Program-made: the position numbers and the translations under genes
Assembly (NCBI RefSeq): GCF_001437285.1
Contig: NZ_JQBF01000004.1
Location: 1 to 64,000 of the forward strand
DNA length: 64,000 nucleotides
Source: Pediococcus pentosaceus
Lineage (GTDB): Bacteria; Bacillota; Bacilli; Lactobacillales; Lactobacillaceae
Direction of reading: 5' to 3'
The notes under the pieces: generated by a model
What the model was told of the DNA's origin: nothing
Seen by the model: the letters and a program-made list of their open reading frames with translations, nothing else
The model's database searches: none
Shown here: in pieces, positions 7,403-16,173 of the stretch
Layout of the letters: each line of letters opens with the position of its first letter
Position numbering within the stretch: the stretch's first letter is position 1

Positions 7403-8749
7403 ATGGAAGAAAACACAAGCTATGATGAAGGACTCAAAGTTAGTCTTTCCACAAAAGATTTATTAGTTTATGGTATTACATTCATGATTCCGGTTGCACC
7501 ACTCGCATTTTATGGATCATTCCTAACCCCTGCAAATGGTATGGTTGCTTTAGCTTACTTTGTAGGAATGGTGGCAATGCTCTTTACAGGATTTAGTTAT
7601 GCTACGATGTCGAGGAGATACCCATTTTCAGGATCAGTTTATACGTACGTTCAACAAGGAACTAATGCCGGTTTAGGATTTATTGGTGGTTGGGGGATTA
7701 CACTTGATTACTTTTTGATTCCCACCATCACCTATTTAATCAGTCAATCATTCGGTGAATCGTTATTTCCGACAGTTCCTGGGTGGGCATGGATCATTAT
7801 CTTAGTGATATTTAATACTATCGTCAATATTTTAGGTGCAAACGTTGTTACTAAAATTAGTTGGGTTTTGTTTGCACTCCAAGGAATTGTTTTAGTTGCT
7901 TTTATTATTGGCACCATTCGACTACTTCTTTCGGGTGCTATTCAACCACAAACGATTTCATTTTATAATCCTCAACACTTCAACATACAGGGTGTTCTCC
8001 AAGCAACGGGTATTGTCATTGTTAGTTATTTAGGCTTTGATGCCATCAGTACGCTCTCTGAAGAAGCGGAAGATCCACATCGCTCAGTAGGGAGAGCTAT
8101 TATTCTTTCGATTTTATCAATTGGTATTCTGTTTGTTATTATTACTGTTTTGGCTGGATTTGTAGCTCCAGATTATCAAAATCTCAATCAGAATACTGCA
8201 TTTCTCGGTATTCTTCAACGAGTTGGTGGCACATGGTTAGTTAAATTAGCAGACATTACAATTATTCTTTCATTCGGCTTCGCCAGTGGTCAAGAAGGTC
8301 AAACCGCAGTTTCACGGATTCTTTACGCTATGGGCAGAGATGGCATTTTACCTCCTGCTTTTGCTAAATTGCATAAGAAGTATCGAACACCAATCTTTGC
8401 CATTGTTCTAGTGGGCTTGGCTTCACTAATTCTATCACTAACGCTTTCACAAGATACGGTTTCTAATCTGGTTAGTTTTGGTGCCTTATTCGGATTCATT
8501 TTGTTGAATCTTTCGGTCATTTGGAAGTTTTATGTAAAGGGAGACCACGGTTCAGTTTTGTCATTTATTAAATATTTGGTATCACCATTTATTGGTTTCG
8601 CTGTCAGCACATGGATTTTCTTAAGCCTATCAATCGAATCAAAAATTGTTGGTATTATTTGGATCTTAGTAGGATTTGCAATCTTAGTCGCAAAAACTCA
8701 TTTCTTCTCAGAAAAAACACCAAGTTTAGACTTCTCAAACAAAGATTAG
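7403..8749 (+). CDS. APC-superfamily amino acid permease
   Basis: A 448-residue protein with about 12 membrane helices and the APC N-terminal pattern (helix 1 with GSFLTPANGM; SGSVYTYVQQG; helix 6 region GFDAISTLSEEAEDPHR). That last stretch is the conserved cytoplasmic loop of amino acid/polyamine permeases. The ATG at 7403 has only a weak GAGAG site; an in-frame TTG at 7388 is less likely. It follows the T-box-controlled MetE-like gene after 165 bases and precedes a cyclase-family gene by 13 bases. A methionine-related or sulfur-compound substrate is possible by context only. Confidence 0.85.
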   Translation: MEENTSYDEGLKVSLSTKDLLVYGITFMIPVAPLAFYGSFLTPANGMVALAYFVGMVAMLFTGFSYATMSRRYPFSGSVYTYVQQGTNAGLGFIGGWGITLDYFLIPTITYLISQSFGESLFPTVPGWAWIIILVIFNTIVNILGANVVTKISWVLFALQGIVLVAFIIGTIRLLLSGAIQPQTISFYNPQHFNIQGVLQATGIVIVSYLGFDAISTLSEEAEDPHRSVGRAIILSILSIGILFVIITVLAGFVAPDYQNLNQNTAFLGILQRVGGTWLVKLADITIILSFGFASGQEGQTAVSRILYAMGRDGILPPAFAKLHKKYRTPIFAIVLVGLASLILSLTLSQDTVSNLVSFGALFGFILLNLSVIWKFYVKGDHGSVLSFIKYLVSPFIGFAVSTWIFLSLSIESKIVGIIWILVGFAILVAKTHFFSEKTPSLDFSNKD

Positions 8750-8762
8750 GAGGATTTTCGTT

Positions 8763-9548
8763 ATGACAACTACAACATCTGCAAATACTAAATTTACATC
8801 TAAAATTTCAAAGTCACAATCTGTTGGCGAAGTCGTTGAAAAATTAAAATCATTTAATTGGGTAGATTTAACCCATTCATTTGGGCCGGAAAGCCCTCGT
8901 TTTCCTTCCTTTGCACGCCCAGAATTTAAAACCATTTTTACACATTCTGATGGTTTTTACGTCAAAGAATATACTTTTCCAGGGCAGTTTGGAACTCACA
9001 TTGATCCACCAATTCATTTTGATGAACACCAAGATAAGTATGTCGAAAATTTTTCTCTCAAAGAATTAGTTCTCCCACTAGTTGTTATTGATCATTCTAA
9101 TGAAGCTAAAAATAATGCAGATTCTTCTCTTTCCGTAAATGATATTAAAGAATGGGAAAAGAAGAATGGGAAAATTCCTGAAAATTCGTTTGTTGCTTTA
9201 CGAACTGATTGGTCAAAACGTTGGCCTAGTCAAGAAAAATTTGAAAACCTAGATGACAAGGAGCAAGCTCATTATCCTGGATGGGATTTAGATGCTTTGA
9301 AATTCATCTATGAACAACGGAGTGCCTCAGCAAATGGGCATGAAAATTTTGATACGGATACTGCTGTAAAGCAAGAACATGGCTTGATTGGTGAATATTA
9401 TGTTCTTTCCCATAATCATTATCAGGTTGAATTATTAGCTAATTTGGATTTAGTTCCTGCTACTGGTAGTTATATTTTCATTTCTGTTCCAAAGGCTGAA
9501 AAGGCCCCTGGTTTTCCAGTTAGGGCGTTTGCAGTTTTACCTGACTGA
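8763..9548 (+). CDS. Cyclase family metal-dependent hydrolase (kynurenine formamidase-like)
   Basis: A 261-residue protein with the family motif for metal binding, here GTHIDPPIHFD (HxDxxxH), preceded by the typical WVDLTHSFGPESPRFP opening, and a second conserved region LSHNHYQVELLANLD. Relatives are kynurenine formamidase, isatin hydrolase and other amide- or lactam-cleaving enzymes using Zn or Mn. The ribosome site AGGAGG is excellent and the permease stops only 13 bases upstream, so the two are co-transcribed. The substrate is unknown. The permease presumably imports the compound this enzyme opens. Confidence 0.82.
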   Translation: MTTTTSANTKFTSKISKSQSVGEVVEKLKSFNWVDLTHSFGPESPRFPSFARPEFKTIFTHSDGFYVKEYTFPGQFGTHIDPPIHFDEHQDKYVENFSLKELVLPLVVIDHSNEAKNNADSSLSVNDIKEWEKKNGKIPENSFVALRTDWSKRWPSQEKFENLDDKEQAHYPGWDLDALKFIYEQRSASANGHENFDTDTAVKQEHGLIGEYYVLSHNHYQVELLANLDLVPATGSYIFISVPKAEKAPGFPVRAFAVLPD

Positions 9549-9666
9549 CTTAATAGGACTTTTGGTTCGGATACAAAACTAAAATAGCTCGTTCAATATT
9601 CTGGAATAATCATTGAACAGATTATTGTGCCAATAATTATGTTAGTAATTGTAATGACAAATAACC

Positions 9667-9737
9667 GGTTATCTGTTGACTGTTGTTGGTAACTTTTTTA
9701 TGGGTGCTTAGCCGCGCAACGGCTAGGTACCTTTTTT
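9667..9737 (+). terminator. Tandem intrinsic terminators after the cyclase gene
   Basis: GTTATC/GGTAAC followed by T6 (about 9667-9700) is followed at once by the stronger hairpin GGTGCTTAGCCG/CGGCTAGGTACC plus T6 (9704-9737). The remaining intergenic DNA up to 10060 has no gene I can support, but holds another terminator, a palindrome and a promoter. Confidence 0.7.
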
Positions 9738-9883
9738 AATTCGAACATTAAAGATATACATAATCTGAAGTTATTGAAGCTTCCTAAGGGCCTCTGCTTA
9801 CTGGTTGATTGATAATTATCATCTAATTTGGACAATGCTATTGAACTTTTTTAGGCATCCTCATTTCATGAAGATAAGTCAAA

Positions 9884-9915
9884 CCACTAGGGTATACCCT
9901 AGTGGCCGTTTTTGA
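9884..9915 (+). terminator. Intrinsic terminator-like palindrome
   Basis: CCACTAGGG and CCCTAGTGG form a perfect 9-bp stem with a TATA-type loop, followed by CCGTTTTTG. It is downstream of no recognisable intact gene (9740-9880 is featureless). It may be left from a deleted gene. Confidence 0.6.
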
Positions 9916-9941
9916 TCCATTATCAATGGCTTTTTAAATTA

Positions 9942-9995
9942 GGGCCTAGTACTTTTGGAATGGAAATACTTTCCAACACCAAAAATTCTAGACCC
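9942..9995. repeat. Imperfect 54-bp inverted repeat upstream of the UvrA paralogue
   Basis: GGGCCTAGTAC...TGGAAA and TTTCCAACACC...CTAGACCC are imperfectly complementary around a TAC centre. It sits about 10 bases before the likely promoter of the UvrA-like gene (TATAAT at 10025-10030). It may be a regulatory site or an insertion-element remnant. Confidence 0.45.
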
Positions 9996-10060
9996 GATTA
10001 TTTTTGTTAAACGAGATTTCTATATATAATGGAATTATAAATTTACTGTTGGAGGTTTTT

Positions 10061-12328
10061 ATGACTGATTTATTTGCAGATGGGACTATCTCTATCCATG
10101 GAGCTCAAGAAAATAACTTAAAAGATGTCAGTTTAGATATTCCTAAGCATAAAACGACTGTATTTGCTGGTCTTTCTGGGTCTGGTAAATCCTCTTTAGT
10201 TTTTGATACATTAGCCGCTGTTTCCCGACGTGAATTGAATGAAACTTTTCCTAGTTTCACCCAACAATATTTGCCTAAATACGGTCAACCTGAAGTGAAC
10301 CGAATCGACAACTTACCAGTGGCAATTGTGGTTGAACAGAAGCCTATTGGTCGTAATCCTCGATCTACTCTGGCAACCTACACCGGCATCTATTCCGTCT
10401 TACGTTTGATGTTTTTTCGAATTGGACAGCCTTGGGTTGGGTATTCTGAATGGTTTTCCTTTAACCTACCTCAGGGAATGTGTCCAAAATGTCAGGGACT
10501 AGGCTTTGTTGACGACATAGATGAACGTCAATTAATTGATCCTAATAAATCACTCAATGAAGGTGCAATGACTTTTGCCGGTTTTCAACCGGGAACTTGG
10601 CGTTGGAAGGAATATGGCAACAGTGGATTATTTGATTTAGACAAAAAAATTAAAGACTACACCGATGAAGAATATGATTTATTCATGCACGCTCCGCAAC
10701 AAAAATTAAAAAATCCACCGGCAAATTGGGGCCGTACGGCATTATATGAAGGACTAGTTCCACGTATGCTTCGCTCTGTTATTCATAGTGCCTCAGGTCG
10801 TCATCATGAAGCTGCCTTATCAAAGATTGTCACTCGAAAACCTTGCCCAGTATGTCATGGAACACGTCTGAACAAAAAGGCTCTAACTGGTAAAATTGCT
10901 GGCAAAAATATTGCAGAAGTCAGCGATATGGATTTAGTAAGTGTCCTAAGATTTTTGGATAATATCTCGGACCCCAAGGCTAAAACAATGGTGCGTGAAC
11001 TACATAGTAAAATTCAAGCTTTGGTCGACATCGGTTTAGGTTATCTTTCCCTTGGCCGTGGAACTGATACTCTATCTGGTGGAGAAGCTCAACGGATTAA
11101 AATTGCCAAATATTTGACGAGTTCCCTATCCGATTTAGTTTACGTACTCGATGAACCAAGTGTAGGACTCCATCCTCACGATATTAAATTAATTACCCAA
11201 TCCTTAAAAAAGCTCAAGGAACATGGCAATACCATTATCCTAGTTGATCACAACCCTGCCATTATTTCGACAGCAGATTATGTCGTGGAAATGGGACCAC
11301 AAGCCGGCAAAAATGGTGGTCAAGTAACTTTCACTGGTACCTACGACGAACTGTTACGGTCAGATACAATTACGGGCAAAATGTTACGAGAAAAAATCAC
11401 TTTCCCAAAGCCTCGTGAACCTCAATCTTGGCTAAATGTTAATCATGTAACTTCTCATAATTTAAAAGACGTATCTACCAGAATCCCTCAAGGTGTGATG
11501 ACCGTGATATCTGGACCAGCAGGTTCTGGAAAAAGTACTTTAGTCCAAGCTTTCAAACAACAAGTTTCTGAACAAGACTATATTGATTTGAGTCAGGATT
11601 CTGTAGGTTTGAATATTCGTTCTACACCTGCAACTTACTTAAACATTTTAAATCCTCTACGAAAGCTTTTCAGTAAAGCCAACAATGGCGTTTCAACACA
11701 ACTATTTAGTTATAACGGTAAAGGTGCTTGTCCCCGTTGCAAAGGTAAAGGTGTGATGATCACCGAGATGGCATTCATGGATCCAATCGTTCAAGAATGT
11801 GAGTTGTGTCATGGGAAACGTTATAGCCAAGAAGCACTACAATACACTTATCATGGCAAAGATATTTCTGAGGTTCTAAATCTTTCTATCAACGACACTT
11901 TAGAGTTTTTCAAAGATGTGCCAGATATCTACAAAAAGGTTAGTCTACTCCACCAAGTTGGACTTGGTTATTTGAATCTTAGCCAGTCGATGACCACTTT
12001 ATCTGGTGGTGAAGTGCAACGTGTTAAGTTAGCAATGGAATTGAATCATACCGGCCGAATCTATTTCTTAGATGAACCAACAACCGGATTGCACTTACAG
12101 GATACTCAACAATTGATCGATTTATTTGAAGGATTGGTTGATAAGGGCAATACATTAATCCTGATTGAACATAATCTGAAATTAATTTCACGAGCCGATT
12201 GGTTAGTCGATATGGGACCCGATGCTGGTAAATTCGGCGGTCAAGTTTGTTTTGAAGGTCATCCAAAATATAGCCTAAACGATAAAAACTCTCGGACTGG
12301 TGCTGCATTAGCAGCTATAATTTCTTAA
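10061..12328 (+). CDS. Short UvrA paralogue (UvrA2/DrrC-like ABC ATPase)
   Basis: A 755-residue double ABC ATPase. The first Walker A is GLSGSGKS (37-44), the second GPAGSGKST (about 485). Two LSGGE signatures and two Cys4-type zinc modules (CPKC/CPVC and CPRC/CELC) are present. It is about 200 residues shorter than true UvrA (about 940). Such stand-alone short UvrA proteins are linked to resistance against DNA-intercalating drugs (DrrC type) rather than core excision repair. No uvrB is nearby. The start at 10061 follows GGAGG; a longer in-frame start at 10004 falls in the promoter. It is flanked by mobile-element debris, so is probably accessory. Confidence 0.85.
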   Translation: MTDLFADGTISIHGAQENNLKDVSLDIPKHKTTVFAGLSGSGKSSLVFDTLAAVSRRELNETFPSFTQQYLPKYGQPEVNRIDNLPVAIVVEQKPIGRNPRSTLATYTGIYSVLRLMFFRIGQPWVGYSEWFSFNLPQGMCPKCQGLGFVDDIDERQLIDPNKSLNEGAMTFAGFQPGTWRWKEYGNSGLFDLDKKIKDYTDEEYDLFMHAPQQKLKNPPANWGRTALYEGLVPRMLRSVIHSASGRHHEAALSKIVTRKPCPVCHGTRLNKKALTGKIAGKNIAEVSDMDLVSVLRFLDNISDPKAKTMVRELHSKIQALVDIGLGYLSLGRGTDTLSGGEAQRIKIAKYLTSSLSDLVYVLDEPSVGLHPHDIKLITQSLKKLKEHGNTIILVDHNPAIISTADYVVEMGPQAGKNGGQVTFTGTYDELLRSDTITGKMLREKITFPKPREPQSWLNVNHVTSHNLKDVSTRIPQGVMTVISGPAGSGKSTLVQAFKQQVSEQDYIDLSQDSVGLNIRSTPATYLNILNPLRKLFSKANNGVSTQLFSYNGKGACPRCKGKGVMITEMAFMDPIVQECELCHGKRYSQEALQYTYHGKDISEVLNLSINDTLEFFKDVPDIYKKVSLLHQVGLGYLNLSQSMTTLSGGEVQRVKLAMELNHTGRIYFLDEPTTGLHLQDTQQLIDLFEGLVDKGNTLILIEHNLKLISRADWLVDMGPDAGKFGGQVCFEGHPKYSLNDKNSRTGAALAAIIS

Positions 12329-12354
12329 AAGATTCAAAAAGATCACCTCATTTA

Positions 12355-13495
12355 AAGTGCAACACAAAAGTTAGACAAAATTGAATATTTTTAAACTGCT
12401 AAGGCATGTTCCCTGTATTCGCAGGGAGTCATGCCTTTTGTTTTCTGTGATATTCGTCGATTGTTAAACCAATCGACGTAATTCTTTGTGATTTCCTTGA
12501 ATTCTCCAATATCTTTACACTGTGGAAATCCATTAAGACATTCTGTTTTAAGAAGATGAAAGAAGCTTTCAATTGGCGCATTATCAAGACAGTTTCCCTT
12601 ACGAGACATGCTTTGTATAAATTTTTTTTCAGAGAGTTTATCGGTATAGTAATTCAATTGATAATACCAACCTTGATCTGAATGAATTATTGGTTTTATT
12701 CCTTCCGAAATATTTTCTGTGAGTTCATCGAGTGTATCCATAATTAGTTTACTGTTAGGACTATTACTTACTTGAAATGCTAAAACTTCCTTGCTTGCTT
12801 CGTCAGTAATAGCTGAAACGTAAGCCCACTTAGTATTGGCCAAGCGTACTTGTGTAACATCGGTATGTAATACTTTGAAAGGTACGGTTTCATTAAAATG
12901 CTGATGTAGAACGTTACGGGCCACTTTTCCAACTGTACCTTTATAAGATGAATATCTACCATTTCTGTGGCGGTTATAAAGGCTTACTTGAACATTTAAT
13001 TCATCCATCAAACGACGCACTACGGCGTCTGATAGATGGATATCTAATTTAATGAGCTCTTCTTGAACGCGACGATAACCGTAGGTTAGACGTCCGCGAT
13101 ATCTTCCGCTTTCGGCAATTTTTAGTATCTCTACTTTTACATATCTACATAATCTTTGATACGTTTACGTTCATCATGATAAGTCGCTTTCTTAAGTCCA
13201 ATGGTCTTAAGAATATCGCCGACTTTATACCGGTTAGATTTCGGAAGAGACTCTTGTTCGACCCTGATCAACTATTTGTGTTTTCTTTCGTCCTTTGAAG
13301 TTCCGAACAGGGTCATTGATTTTTTTAAGATTTCGTTCTCCAATTTTGCATCATATAATTCTTGATTCTTTTTCATCAATTCTTCACGAAGTTGATCGAT
13401 TTCGTTCTTGTTTACTAACTTACGTAATTTCTTCTTAACACTTTATTTGCTGGCTCTGTTTTTTCTCATTACTTTATTTTAGACAATTTTACTTC
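12355..13495 (-). mobile_element. IS3-family insertion sequence, degenerate
   Basis: The orfB catalytic half is open from 13020 to 12391 and shows the integrase DDE residues: D in HTDVTQ, D in HSDQGW, E in NAPIESFF. Upstream, the orfB N-terminal part continues in frame as YRGRLTYGYRRVQEEL but breaks near 13140. A coiled-coil orfA end (KNEIDQLREEL...ENEILKK) lies at 13310-13460 with early stops. The element is therefore broken in several places and should not move by itself. Ends are approximate: the left end has AAAGTTAGACAAAAT near 12370 and the right end TTTTAGACAATTTTA near 13490. Confidence 0.8.
12391..13020 (-). pseudogene. IS3-family transposase OrfB, C-terminal fragment
   Basis: 209 codons cover the rve integrase core with all three acidic catalytic residues and the C-terminal YNNRR-like motif (WFNNRRISQKTKGMTP). 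The N-terminal helix-turn-helix region is separated by a frameshift near 13140 and the OrfA part has nonsense codons, so the transposase is not expected to be functional. Confidence 0.85.
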
Positions 13496-13528
13496 AATGT
13501 AGGCAAAAGAATTCACATACCATTGCCA

Positions 13529-14084
13529 TTAATTGATAACGTTTTTCAGATCTCCTGATAAATATGCTTTTATATTATCAACAGTCATATGCAACAACCG
13601 ATCTCTTGTCTCATATGGTGCCCAAGTAATATGTGGGGTAATATAACAATTTTTGGCCTGTAATAATGGGCTATCACTAGCAATGGGCTCCCCTTTAACA
13701 ACATCAGTGGCGTAGGCATAAATTTTGCCTTCATTCAAGGCATTCCTGATGTCCGCTTCCATTAACCAATTTGCCTCGGGCCGTATTCAATATAATAATC
13801 CCATTTTTCATTTTGGCAATTGTATCATTATTAATTAAATCAATCGTTTCTGGTGTTTGGATCACATGCAGACTAAGCACATCAGATTGCCTTAATAGTT
13901 CATCAAATGAAACCTGCTGAATCCACGATTCAGGAACCTTTTTAAGACGATGATTATAGAAAATAATTTTCATAGAAAAAGTGTGTCCTATTTTAGCAAC
14001 TTTTTGCGCAATATGGCCATAACCGATTAGTCCTAAAGCTTTAACTTTTGATTTATATAAAACAGGATGATAAGCTGTCTTCAT
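13529..14084 (-). pseudogene. D-2-hydroxyacid dehydrogenase, truncated and frameshifted
   Basis: Two overlapping frames (14084-13731 and 13762-13529) together give the C-terminal 200 residues of an NAD-binding D-isomer 2-hydroxyacid dehydrogenase: LGLIGYGHIAQKVAK, then NTARGKLVN, then EADIRNALNEGK and CYITPHITWAP. A frameshift falls at about 13750 exactly after RGKLVN. The first third of the family (about 120 residues with the start of the substrate domain) is missing, replaced by the promoter region of the alcohol dehydrogenase. It is non-functional. Confidence 0.8.
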
Positions 14085-14122
14085 AATCTGAAAATATCGC
14101 TTTTACAAAAAGGAGAGATTTT

Positions 14123-15271
14123 ATGCGCGCAGTAACATGGCAAGGAAACGAAAAAATGGAAGTCAAAACGGTCCCGGATCCTACGATTGAAGAACCAACC
14201 GACATGATTGTTCGCATCACAGCAACAGCTATTTGCGGTTCTGACTTGCATTTATACCATAACGGGAAACCGGTCATGGAAGAAGACTATGTGGTAGGGC
14301 ATGAGCCTATGGGCATTGTAGAAGAAGTTGGTTCTGCAGTAACGAAAGTGAAAAAAGGCGACCGAGTTGTTATCCCTTTCAACATTGGTTGTGGAAAGTG
14401 TCATTTCTGTGCTAATCATATGGAAAGTCAATGTGACAATTCCAACCCTAATCCAATGTTTGATCAAGGCGGGTTGTTCGGTTTTGGTAAAATGAACGGA
14501 AATCACCCTGGAGGGCAAGCTGAATACTTACGTGTTCCATTTGCAGATTTTACTTCTTTTGTTGTTCCTGAAAGTAATCTACCGGATGAAAAGGTATTAT
14601 TTCTATCAGATGTACTGCCAACAGCATATTGGAGTGTAGAGCATAGTGGTATGAAACCAGGAGATACAGTAATCGTATTGGGTTCTGGCCCTATCGGATT
14701 ATTTGTACAAAAATTTGCCAAAATGAAAGGTGCTAAACGTGTAATTGCTGTAGATAACGTCGATCATCGTTTGCAGCATGCGAAAAAAATGAACGGCGTA
14801 GAGATCGTGAATTTTTCAGATGTTTCTAAAGTTGGTAGTGAATTGTATGAAATGACTAAGGGCGGTGCTGAGGTAGTAATTGATTGTGTAGGAATGGATG
14901 GTGTAACACCAATCAAAGAAAAAACTAAAGATATTCTTACCCCGCAAAGCGGTTCTTACTCACCAATACAAACCGCAAGTGAAGCTGTGAAGAAATTTGG
15001 GACGTTGATGGTAACTGGGGTTTATATGACTCCAGCAACGAATTTCCCGTTCCAAGATTTCTTCACTCGTAATGTGAATATTAAAATGGGACAAGCTCCG
15101 GTTATCCACTTGATGCCGAAAATCTATGACATGATTGAAAAAGGGGAGTTCGACCCATCGGATATCATTACACATACAATGCCTTTGGAGCGTGCTGCTG
15201 AAGCATACGATATTTTTGACAAAAAAGCAGATAATAACATTAAAGTGGTATTGAAACCAGGTATGTCTTAA
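14123..15271 (+). CDS. Zinc-dependent alcohol dehydrogenase (formaldehyde dehydrogenase-like MDR)
   Basis: A 382-residue medium-chain dehydrogenase. Catalytic zinc ligands are Cys38 (ICGSDLH) and His60-Glu61 (VGHE). Structural zinc ligands are Cys90, Cys93, Cys96 and Cys104. The Rossmann motif is VLGSGPIGLF near 185. An insertion around 280-300 resembles glutathione-independent formaldehyde dehydrogenases. It probably oxidises or reduces a short-chain alcohol or aldehyde with NAD. The ATG follows AAGGAG. It is the only intact gene in an island of IS, recombinase and dehydrogenase remnants, which points to horizontal transfer. Confidence 0.9.
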   Translation: MRAVTWQGNEKMEVKTVPDPTIEEPTDMIVRITATAICGSDLHLYHNGKPVMEEDYVVGHEPMGIVEEVGSAVTKVKKGDRVVIPFNIGCGKCHFCANHMESQCDNSNPNPMFDQGGLFGFGKMNGNHPGGQAEYLRVPFADFTSFVVPESNLPDEKVLFLSDVLPTAYWSVEHSGMKPGDTVIVLGSGPIGLFVQKFAKMKGAKRVIAVDNVDHRLQHAKKMNGVEIVNFSDVSKVGSELYEMTKGGAEVVIDCVGMDGVTPIKEKTKDILTPQSGSYSPIQTASEAVKKFGTLMVTGVYMTPATNFPFQDFFTRNVNIKMGQAPVIHLMPKIYDMIEKGEFDPSDIITHTMPLERAAEAYDIFDKKADNNIKVVLKPGMS

Positions 15272-15310
15272 AAGAAATAGTGGGTCTAGCGAATAACTAG
15301 CTCTAAATAT

Positions 15311-15365
15311 AAAAAACGCGATGAATAATCATAAATGTGATTGCTTCGTCGCGTTTTTTTTATTT
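15311..15365 (+). terminator. Intrinsic terminator after the alcohol dehydrogenase
   Basis: AAAAAACGCGATGAA pairs with TTCGTCGCGTTTTTT, followed by more Ts. The same bases encode the C-terminal tail of the IS1182-like remnant on the other strand. Confidence 0.8.
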
Positions 15366-15650
15366 TTGACTGATTTGTGTTGAAAAGCTTCCGCTTTTCT
15401 TCTAGCCTCGAGGGATAATTTGGTTAGGTTCATGCTCATAAGCATCATTCCAATGTCAGTAGGTGCAACGTTCTTGCCTCTGACATGGGTTCTTCACATA
15501 CCAAATGCACCTTTCAATCGATCAAAAATAGTTTCTACGTCAATTTTGCATTGAGCGTAGAGGGCTTTTCCATAATCACTTTCAAGGCTATTATTTAAAA
15601 TCGCTAAGGTGTGAAGGAAAATGCTGTTCATATCTAAAAACGGTTTTCTG
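15312..15650 (-). mobile_element. IS1182-like transposase C-terminal remnant
   Basis: Minus-strand translation gives KIDVETIFDRLKGAFGM, then a stop at 15494-15496, then RTHVRGKNVAPTDIGMMLM and a tail ending in LTKLSLEARRKAEA. This is the conserved C-terminal block of IS1182/DDE transposases. The upstream transposase is missing or unreadable. It is a decayed fragment with at least one nonsense codon. Confidence 0.65.
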
Positions 15651-15859
15651 ACTCACAATTTTTTCTCTTTGTCTTCCAATTAGTAGGTGTACTTAAAATA
15701 CTATAGATAAGTTTTTTTATTGACTTTTTCTTACCAAATTAAGGTAGCAGGTAATCAAATAGAGAAACACGATCCCTTTAGTATTTATAGCTAATAATAA
15801 CCTTTTCCTACGCAATTAGTTTCATAACTTGAGACTTCATTTATGTTTACGAACCTTCT

Positions 15860-16080
15860 TTATTTTTGTCCCCTTTTTACATTTTTTTGCTTTAGATAAT
15901 TTACAGTCTGAATAACCTCATCATAATTTCTTCCCAAACGATCAATTGCTTCTACCATGAACGTATCTTCTTCTCGAACAAAATTTAATGCTTCTTGAAA
16001 AACTAGACGTTGCTCAATTGTGGCGCCCGATTTTTTCAACAAAAATCTTTTCGGCACCAAATTTTTCTAAAGATTATGAT
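15860..16080 (-). pseudogene. Serine recombinase (resolvase) fragment
   Basis: About 70 codons match the N-terminal catalytic domain middle: [45 protein letters not shown]. The preceding part ([12 protein letters not shown]) is in another frame, and both the catalytic Ser region and the DNA-binding domain are absent. Relatives are plasmid or transposon resolvases, so this is a relic of a mobile element. The stretch 15651-15859 has nothing I can identify. Confidence 0.7.
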
Positions 16081-16128
16081 AGGCACAAAAAAGTGCCTTA
16101 TTGTGGTCTATTATTTATAGATATATTA

Positions 16129-16154
16129 TTATAGGTATATATTATATACTATAA
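16129..16154. promoter_or_regulatory. Inverted-repeat operator upstream of the PfpI-like gene
   Basis: The 26-base segment holds GTATATA and TATATAC as perfect inverted arms, extended by TTATA and TATAA. It ends just before the AAGGAGG site, so it overlaps the likely -10 or start region. The regulator is unknown. Confidence 0.45.
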
Positions 16155-16173
16155 ATCAAGGAGGAATTTTATT

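Noticed and set aside
9884-9915. CRISPR-like repeat cluster in the 9667-9995 hairpin-rich gap
   Set aside because: The hairpins differ in sequence and there is no regular repeat-spacer pattern.
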